Of a stretch of DNA of 10,921 nt, positions 6,137 to 10,921 are shown in pieces; within the stretch, counting starts at the first letter, position 1, and each line of letters opens with the position of its first letter. Under the pieces are notes generated by a model, which saw only the letters and a list, made by a program, of their open reading frames with translations, searched no databases and was not told the DNA's origin. Origin of the DNA: Flavobacteriaceae bacterium (GTDB taxonomy: Bacteria > Bacteroidota > Bacteroidia > Flavobacteriales > Flavobacteriaceae); contig JADHLU010000016.1 of the NCBI GenBank assembly GCA_016780435.1, positions 1 through 10,921 on the forward strand, in the 5' to 3' direction. Position numbers and translations under genes: made by a program.

Positions 6137-8410
6137 ATGGCATATGATTTTGAAATGATTCAGCAGGTATACGATCGCATGGAGGCGAACGTTTCGGCTG
6201 CACGTAAGTTGATCGGAAGACCCCTAACACTTACCGAAAAAATATTATACAATCACCTTTGGGAAAATGGCGCAACTGAGGCCTTCAAGCGCGGAGTAGA
6301 TTACGTTGATTTTGCTCCAGACCGTGTGGCGTGTCAAGATGCCACTGCTCAAATGGCCTTATTGCAGTTTATGCATGCGGGCAAGCCTAAAGTGGCCGTG
6401 CCCACTACGGTGCATTGTGATCACCTTATACAAGCGAAACAAGGCGCCAGCGCCGATCTTAAACGCGCCAATGAGACCTCGAACGAGGTGTTTGATTTCT
6501 TAGGCTCGGTGTCGAATAAGTACGGCATCGGCTTTTGGAAGCCAGGCGCGGGTATCATTCACCAAGTGGTACTAGAAAACTACGCCTTTCCGGGTGGAAT
6601 GATGATCGGAACCGATTCGCACACCGTTAATGCCGGAGGACTTGGAATGATTGCCGTAGGTGTAGGTGGAGCCGATGCGGTTGACGTTATGGCCGGAATG
6701 GCCTGGGAACTTAAGTTTCCAAAACTGATCGGGGTAAAGCTTACGGGTAAATTATCGGGATGGACTGCCCCTAAAGACGTCATCTTAAAGGTGGCTGACA
6801 TCTTAACCGTAAAAGGAGGAACAGGCGCCGTTATCGAGTATTTCGGTGAGGGAGCCATTTCTATGTCGTGTACAGGAAAGGGTACCATCTGTAACATGGG
6901 TGCAGAGGTAGGGGCTACGACCTCGACCTTTGGTTACGACGAGTCTATGGATCGCTACCTGCGAGCCACTGGCCGCGCAGATGTTGCCGATGCGGCTAAT
7001 AAAGTAAAGGCACACCTTACAGGAGATCCTGAGGTGTATGCTAATCCTGAAGCTTATTTTGACCAGGTAATCGAGATCGATTTGTCTACGCTCGAGCCTC
7101 ATTTGAACGGACCTTTTACGCCAGACTTGGCGACTCCGATCTCAAAAATGGCAGAGACTGCAAAGAAAAACGACTGGCCACTTCAGGTTGAGGTTGGCCT
7201 TATCGGATCGTGCACTAACTCTTCTTACGAAGACATCTCACGCGCGGCCTCACTAGCCAAGCAAGTGTCTGACAAAAACCTAAAGACCAAATCTAACTTC
7301 ACCATAACCCCTGGTTCTGAACAGGTGCGTTTTACGATAGAGCGCGATGGCTTAATAGACACCTTTGACAAAATTGGTGCTACCGTTTTCGCGAATGCTT
7401 GCGGACCGTGCATTGGAATGTGGGATCGTTACGGAGATAAGGCAGCAGACGGGCCAAGAAACACCATTGTTCACTCGTTTAACCGAAACTTCGCCAAGCG
7501 TGCAGACGGTAATCCGAATACCTTGGCCTTTGTAGGTTCACCTGAATTAGTTACAGCCATCGCGATCGCAGGTAGATTAGACTTCAATCCGCTAACAGAC
7601 ACCCTTATCAATGAAGATGGAGAAGAGGTAAGACTCGATGAACCAAGAGGGTACGAGTTGCCTCCAGAGGGCTTTGCGGTTGAAGATTCTGGCTATGTAG
7701 CCCCCGCTGCTGACTCTAGTCAGGTTTCGGTGAAGGTTGATCCTGAGTCTCAGCGCTTGCAATTGCTTGATCCGTTTGTGGCTATTGCTGTTGCCAAAAT
7801 GAAGAATATTCCACTACTTATTAAGGCACAGGGTAAATGCACCACTGACCACATATCTATGGCCGGCCCTTGGTTGCGCTACAGAGGTCACCTAGACAAC
7901 ATCGCCAACAACACCCTAATCGGGGCGGTCAATGCCTTTAATGAGAAGACAAATTTTGTCAAGAATCAGCTAAATGGTGAATACGGAGCCGTTCCTGACA
8001 CCCAACGCGCCTACAAAAAAGAGGCACTTTACTCTATCGTTGTAGGAGATCATAACTACGGTGAAGGTTCGTCTAGAGAGCACGCAGCTATGCAACCCCG
8101 CCATTTAGGAGTGGCCGCCGTTTTGGTGAAGTCGTTTGCGCGGATTCACGAGACCAATCTTAAAAAGCAGGGTATGCTCGCGCTTACCTTCGCCAATGAA
8201 GGCGATTACGACTTGATTCAGGAAGACGATCGTTTTGATTTCGTTGATCTCGATCAATTCGCTCCAGGAAAGCCATTGACCTCGGTGTTGAACCACCGAG
8301 ACGGTTCTTCTGATCGCATTCAAGTGAACCACAGTTACAACGCCTCGCAGATTTCATGGTTCAATGCCGGGTCTGCCTTAAATGTTATCAAACGTGAAAG
8401 CGCAGCCTAA
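6137..8410 (+). CDS. acn: Aconitate hydratase, mitochondrial type
   Basis: A 757-residue cytoplasmic [4Fe-4S] enzyme converting citrate to isocitrate in the TCA cycle. Its length and sequence match the mitochondrial-type aconitases (about 750-780) rather than the longer bacterial AcnA (about 890) or AcnB. Cluster ligands are Cys359 ([11 protein letters not shown]), Cys422 and Cys425 (ANACGPCIG), within one residue of the positions in mammalian mitochondrial aconitase. Other signatures are [45 protein letters not shown], and the active-site loop [18 protein letters not shown] with Ser645-Ser646-Arg647. Nothing is missing. No Shine-Dalgarno sequence precedes ATG 6137. The CrtA-like gene starts 9 bp after its stop with no terminator between. 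I leave the gene symbol generic because naming (acnA, aco, can) varies for this subfamily. Confidence 0.97.
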   Translation: MAYDFEMIQQVYDRMEANVSAARKLIGRPLTLTEKILYNHLWENGATEAFKRGVDYVDFAPDRVACQDATAQMALLQFMHAGKPKVAVPTTVHCDHLIQAKQGASADLKRANETSNEVFDFLGSVSNKYGIGFWKPGAGIIHQVVLENYAFPGGMMIGTDSHTVNAGGLGMIAVGVGGADAVDVMAGMAWELKFPKLIGVKLTGKLSGWTAPKDVILKVADILTVKGGTGAVIEYFGEGAISMSCTGKGTICNMGAEVGATTSTFGYDESMDRYLRATGRADVADAANKVKAHLTGDPEVYANPEAYFDQVIEIDLSTLEPHLNGPFTPDLATPISKMAETAKKNDWPLQVEVGLIGSCTNSSYEDISRAASLAKQVSDKNLKTKSNFTITPGSEQVRFTIERDGLIDTFDKIGATVFANACGPCIGMWDRYGDKAADGPRNTIVHSFNRNFAKRADGNPNTLAFVGSPELVTAIAIAGRLDFNPLTDTLINEDGEEVRLDEPRGYELPPEGFAVEDSGYVAPAADSSQVSVKVDPESQRLQLLDPFVAIAVAKMKNIPLLIKAQGKCTTDHISMAGPWLRYRGHLDNIANNTLIGAVNAFNEKTNFVKNQLNGEYGAVPDTQRAYKKEALYSIVVGDHNYGEGSSREHAAMQPRHLGVAAVLVKSFARIHETNLKKQGMLALTFANEGDYDLIQEDDRFDFVDLDQFAPGKPLTSVLNHRDGSSDRIQVNHSYNASQISWFNAGSALNVIKRESAA

Positions 8411-8419
8411 ATTGAGCAC

Positions 8420-9151
8420 ATGAGCAAACAGATCACCTCGCTTACCTTTTTTAGGTTTGAAACGCGTTGGTCTAGGCTTTGGGCTTTTTTTATGATGCAG
8501 TTCGCTCGAGCCCCTCTCAAGAAAGTGGAGGGCCTCGAGCGTTTTTTTTTGATGGGTACGGGTAAGCCGGGATTCAATCCTAGCCCCGACTGGAAAACCT
8601 ACGCCCTATTACAAGTATGGCGCGACCAACAGGCCGCCGATTATTTTTTTAACAGCCATCCGACTTACTCCGCCTACGTGCGTCAAAGTGCCGAAGTGCT
8701 GCGAGTCATGATGCGAAACTTGAGGGCTCACGGTGAGTGGAATGCAGAGAATCCGTTTAGGCGAAGCAGCGACATAGACCCACATATTCCCTACATCGCA
8801 GCGATTACTAGGGCGACCATTAAGACGCATTTGCAGTTTAAATTTTGGCGAGCAGTACCCGATTCTCAGCGCTATCTCATTGACAACCCCGGATTGCTGA
8901 TGACCAAGGGCATAGGGGAGGTTCCGTTTAGAAATATGGCTACCTTTTCGATTTGGCGTTCAGAAGCCGCGCTTAAAGACTTTGCCTATTCGAATGCGCA
9001 CCACAAGAAGGCCATTGAGCAGACGCGGGCCTTTAACTGGTATAAAGAAGAATTGTTTAGCCGTTTTCAACCCTATCAGGTCTATGGTACGTATCAGGGA
9101 GCCTCGCTTGATATGAACTTAGCGCATGAGCGCCAAACTGCCGAAGAATAG
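8420..9151 (+). CDS. crtA: CrtA-like carotenoid oxygenase (spheroidene monooxygenase family)
   Basis: A 243-residue protein matching the heme-dependent spheroidene monooxygenase (CrtA) family in length and along its whole sequence. Visible motifs: LTFFRFETRWSRLWAFFMMQFARAPL near the start, FLMGTGKPGFNPSPDW, ALLQVWRDQQAADYFF, IAAITRATIK, LQFKFWRAVPD, and the strongly conserved TKGIGEVPFRNMATFSIW, followed by FNWYKEELFSRF. In purple bacteria CrtA adds a keto group at C-2 of acyclic carotenoids. With cruF and crtD next door, this copy more probably oxidises C-2' of the acyclic end of a monocyclic carotenoid, giving a hydroxyl or ketone (inference). It follows acn by 9 bp, suggesting readthrough transcription. 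Its last 33 bp overlap the end of cruF on the other strand. It contains runs of 9, 7 and 7 Ts. Confidence 0.85.
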   Translation: MSKQITSLTFFRFETRWSRLWAFFMMQFARAPLKKVEGLERFFLMGTGKPGFNPSPDWKTYALLQVWRDQQAADYFFNSHPTYSAYVRQSAEVLRVMMRNLRAHGEWNAENPFRRSSDIDPHIPYIAAITRATIKTHLQFKFWRAVPDSQRYLIDNPGLLMTKGIGEVPFRNMATFSIWRSEAALKDFAYSNAHHKKAIEQTRAFNWYKEELFSRFQPYQVYGTYQGASLDMNLAHERQTAEE

Positions 9152-9781
9152 GGCCTGAGCCAAGTAAATATGCAGGGCGATCACCCATGAGGTTTTCTGT
9201 GGCTGTCGCTGCTTGCGCTCTACACTGAAATACAGTAGTTGAAATAGAAATCCGAATCCAAACCAACTGAGGTAATTTTCGATCGGAGGTGCGGGTATAA
9301 AAGTCCAGTAATCAAAATGAGGAGCCAAGAGCTCGAGCAACGCGTCAAGCCCAACCATTAGGCCCGCGCCTATGAGTGCTGAACTAACTACATAATGGTG
9401 GCGTCCCGTCAGGGTCTGAGCCATTTTTGCGGTGATCATGGTGAGAACGGCCCAAAAAATGCCGATAATAAAGGGGATGCCGTCGAGCTTTGGGCCCAAG
9501 TTTTCTCCGTAGCTGTAGGTGCCAAAAAACCATCCGTAGTGAACACCAAGCCACTCTACGAGCATTCCGGCCGAAAAGAAGGTGCCAAGTAGCACCCATT
9601 GGTAACGCTGGGTGATCGGAAAGTAAAGCACAAAAAATCCGAAAGAGGCGAGCAGATTGAGCACCGTCTTGGTCACAAACCAGTCTTGAAATCCGGCTGC
9701 TATGCCAATGGCTCCGGCTAGATGCGGAAGCCAAATGAACAGCAGCACTTCTTTGGTGACGATTTTAGGCGTTTCGGTCAT
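9119..9781 (-). CDS. cruF: Carotenoid biosynthesis protein, CruF-type 1',2'-hydratase (integral membrane)
   Basis: A 220-residue membrane protein with about seven hydrophobic segments, of the CruF/DUF422 family. CruF adds water across the 1',2' double bond of the acyclic end of gamma-carotene-type or linear carotenoids. Family landmarks include EWLGVHYGWFFGTYSYGENLGPKLDGIPF and GLDALLELLAPHFDYW followed by PPIENYLSWFGFGFLFQLLYF. I chose the ATG at 9781 (MTETPKIVTKEVLLF); a GTG at 9796 would add five residues. With the ATG start it overlaps the crtD end by 17 nt, so the two are translationally linked. Its 3' end overlaps crtA by 33 bp in the convergent direction. The biochemical product depends on the substrate delivered by upstream genes not in the window. 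Confidence 0.87.
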   Translation of the reverse strand: MTETPKIVTKEVLLFIWLPHLAGAIGIAAGFQDWFVTKTVLNLLASFGFFVLYFPITQRYQWVLLGTFFSAGMLVEWLGVHYGWFFGTYSYGENLGPKLDGIPFIIGIFWAVLTMITAKMAQTLTGRHHYVVSSALIGAGLMVGLDALLELLAPHFDYWTFIPAPPIENYLSWFGFGFLFQLLYFSVERKQRQPQKTSWVIALHIYLAQALFFGSLALMR

Positions 9782-10921
9782 GGGCAATGAGCTCACTCAC
9801 AATTTTACCCGATTGCAGGCAGAGTGGAATTCCCCCACCCGGATGTGCAGAGCCTCCACAAAAATAAACGTTTGAGAGTGCGCTTCGATGATTTGGGTGC
9901 CTTAAAAAAGCGGCGAATTGAGAGTTGCTCGCCGCTCCGTAGAGCGCTCCTCTATACGATTGGGTGCTGCTTTCGATTCCCCTTGGGTCGAGCACGTGTT
10001 CTACCGCAATGAGGCTGGCGATATCTTCGCCCAATAGACGACTGAGTTTGGCTAGTATGCGCTCTCGACTGAGCGCGATCAGCGCTGGCCAATCTTGATC
10101 GTAATTTCCTGGAGCATTGATCATTACAAACCAATTCTCGCAGCCGTCAGGGGCGTCTTCGGGCGTATGCTTCGAGGTGATATTCACATAAACTGTCGGG
10201 TCTTCGTGCAGCGTCTTTTCTTCAAAAATCGCATTGAATTCTTCGCGGTAGTGATCGGAGAAAAAGATATTGTGCAGGTCGAGCTGCTCAAAGCGCTTTT
10301 GTATGCCCCAATAGAAAATAAGCGCACTGCTAGATCGCTCTTGTCGCAACGTGCGTTCGGGAGCCTTCGTATGCGGTAGCAGCTTGCGGTAGGTAGGAAC
10401 CACATCCATGTTGCTCACGATGAGGTCGAAGTTGTAGCTGCCTTTGGCGGTTCTCAGCCCAGAGGCTGTGTTCGAACTGTTTAGTAAAATTTCGTTTACA
10501 GACTCGCTTAGATGAAACACTACTCCATGGCGCTGGGCTAAACGGAAAAGAGACTGCGAGATCTCGTGCATGCCCTTTTCAGGATAAAAGGTGCCGTGGT
10601 GCATCTCGAGATGCGGAATAAGCGACATGATACCCGGAGTCTTGTAAGGCGAACTGCCGTTGTAGGTCGCATGCCTAGCGAAAAACTGAATGCTCTTGGG
10701 GTTTTTAAAGTAGCCCTTAAGGGTGCGATGCAGGCTCTTGTGTAAATCGAGTTGCGGTAGACGGGCAATGGCCTTGAGCGTTTTCAGGGAGGTATAGGTG
10801 TTTAAACGGTGCAGTGATTGCTCGATGAAGAGCGGATTGGTCAGGTTGTATTTTTTGGCATTGCGCCTTAAAAAAGAGTCAATCTTTTTGGGGTCTTCGC
10901 CGAATAGTTCACTCATCTGTT
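9765..10921 (-). CDS. crtD: 1'-hydroxycarotenoid 3',4'-desaturase, CrtD-type (N-terminus outside window)
   Basis: The frame is open to the right edge; 384 codons are visible. Enzymes of the CrtI/CrtD class have about 490 residues, so roughly 110 N-terminal residues, including the GxGxxG FAD-binding start, lie outside. An in-frame ATG at 10916 is not a likely start for that reason. Visible signatures include FARHATYNGSSPYKTPG, YPEKGMHEISQSL, DLIVSNMDVVPTYRKLLP, SSALIFYWGI, and the C-terminal flavin motif GGSAHPGGGIPLCLQSGK. The GGS-HPGGGIPLCL form and the cruF neighbour favour CrtD (3',4'-desaturation of 1'-hydroxylated carotenoids) over phytoene desaturase CrtI, whose Bacteroidota versions, as I recall them, have TVPGPGVPP here. 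It is the first of a minus-strand pair with cruF, overlapping it by 17 nt. A CrtI assignment remains possible. Confidence 0.85.
   Translation of the reverse strand, partial: QMSELFGEDPKKIDSFLRRNAKKYNLTNPLFIEQSLHRLNTYTSLKTLKAIARLPQLDLHKSLHRTLKGYFKNPKSIQFFARHATYNGSSPYKTPGIMSLIPHLEMHHGTFYPEKGMHEISQSLFRLAQRHGVVFHLSESVNEILLNSSNTASGLRTAKGSYNFDLIVSNMDVVPTYRKLLPHTKAPERTLRQERSSSALIFYWGIQKRFEQLDLHNIFFSDHYREEFNAIFEEKTLHEDPTVYVNITSKHTPEDAPDGCENWFVMINAPGNYDQDWPALIALSRERILAKLSRLLGEDIASLIAVEHVLDPRGIESSTQSYRGALYGAASNSQFAAFLRHPNHRSALSNVYFCGGSAHPGGGIPLCLQSGKIVSELIAHDRNA

Noticed and set aside
6580..7102. Two overlapping minus-strand open frames within aconitase
   Set aside because: They lie fully inside a strongly conserved coding gene and have cysteine/proline/serine-rich compositions typical of antisense shadows.
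9395..9592. Plus-strand open frame of 65 codons inside the cruF region
   Set aside because: It is the complement of a membrane-protein gene with clear family motifs on the minus strand. The plus-strand translation has no recognisable features.
10914..10916. ATG as the start of a complete 383-residue desaturase
   Set aside because: The frame continues open past it to the window edge, and CrtI/CrtD proteins need an N-terminal FAD-binding region of about 110 residues that is absent, so the gene is cut by the window.

Overview
The window looks like a chromosomal segment of a pigmented member of the Bacteroidota, probably a marine Flavobacteriales-like bacterium. The evidence is the rpmB-rpmG-DUF4295 trio, promoters of the TTG / TAnnTTTG type, start codons mostly without Shine-Dalgarno sequences, and a CrtD/CruF/CrtA-type carotenoid end-group set. 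It is dense: no gene-free stretch exceeds about 85 bp, and I see no tRNA, rRNA, CRISPR, insertion sequence or prophage gene.

Left part (1-1256): the C-terminal half of cinA runs in from the left edge. A well-formed promoter then drives a ribosomal cluster: rpmB (L28), rpmG (L33) and a 50-residue DUF4295 protein, closed by a strong intrinsic terminator. Next (1271-3540) comes ftsY, with a -7 box so close to its ATG that its mRNA may be leaderless, then rimO five bases downstream. A small conserved-looking hypothetical gene on the minus strand meets rimO tail to tail with a 6-bp overlap.

Middle (3781-6096): an 83-bp divergent promoter region separates that small gene from an envelope-biogenesis pair. 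The first is a lipoprotein resembling the N-terminal part of SurA but with no visible prolyl isomerase domain. It overlaps a SurA-like periplasmic chaperone with two parvulin domains. A mitochondrial-type aconitase follows (6137-8410).

Right part (8420-10921): nine bases after aconitase lies a CrtA-like carotenoid oxygenase on the plus strand. It converges, with a 33-bp coding overlap, on a minus-strand pair: a CruF-type carotenoid 1'-hydratase and a CrtD-type 3',4'-desaturase, the latter cut by the right window edge. Together the three could finish the acyclic end of a monocyclic carotenoid (saproxanthin/myxol/flexixanthin class): CruF adds the 1'-hydroxyl, CrtD the 3',4' double bond, and the CrtA homologue probably oxidises C-2'. 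No clearly new defence or mobile system is visible. The most interesting points are the carotenoid module and its layout, the possible leaderless promoters, and the small DUF4295 gene.
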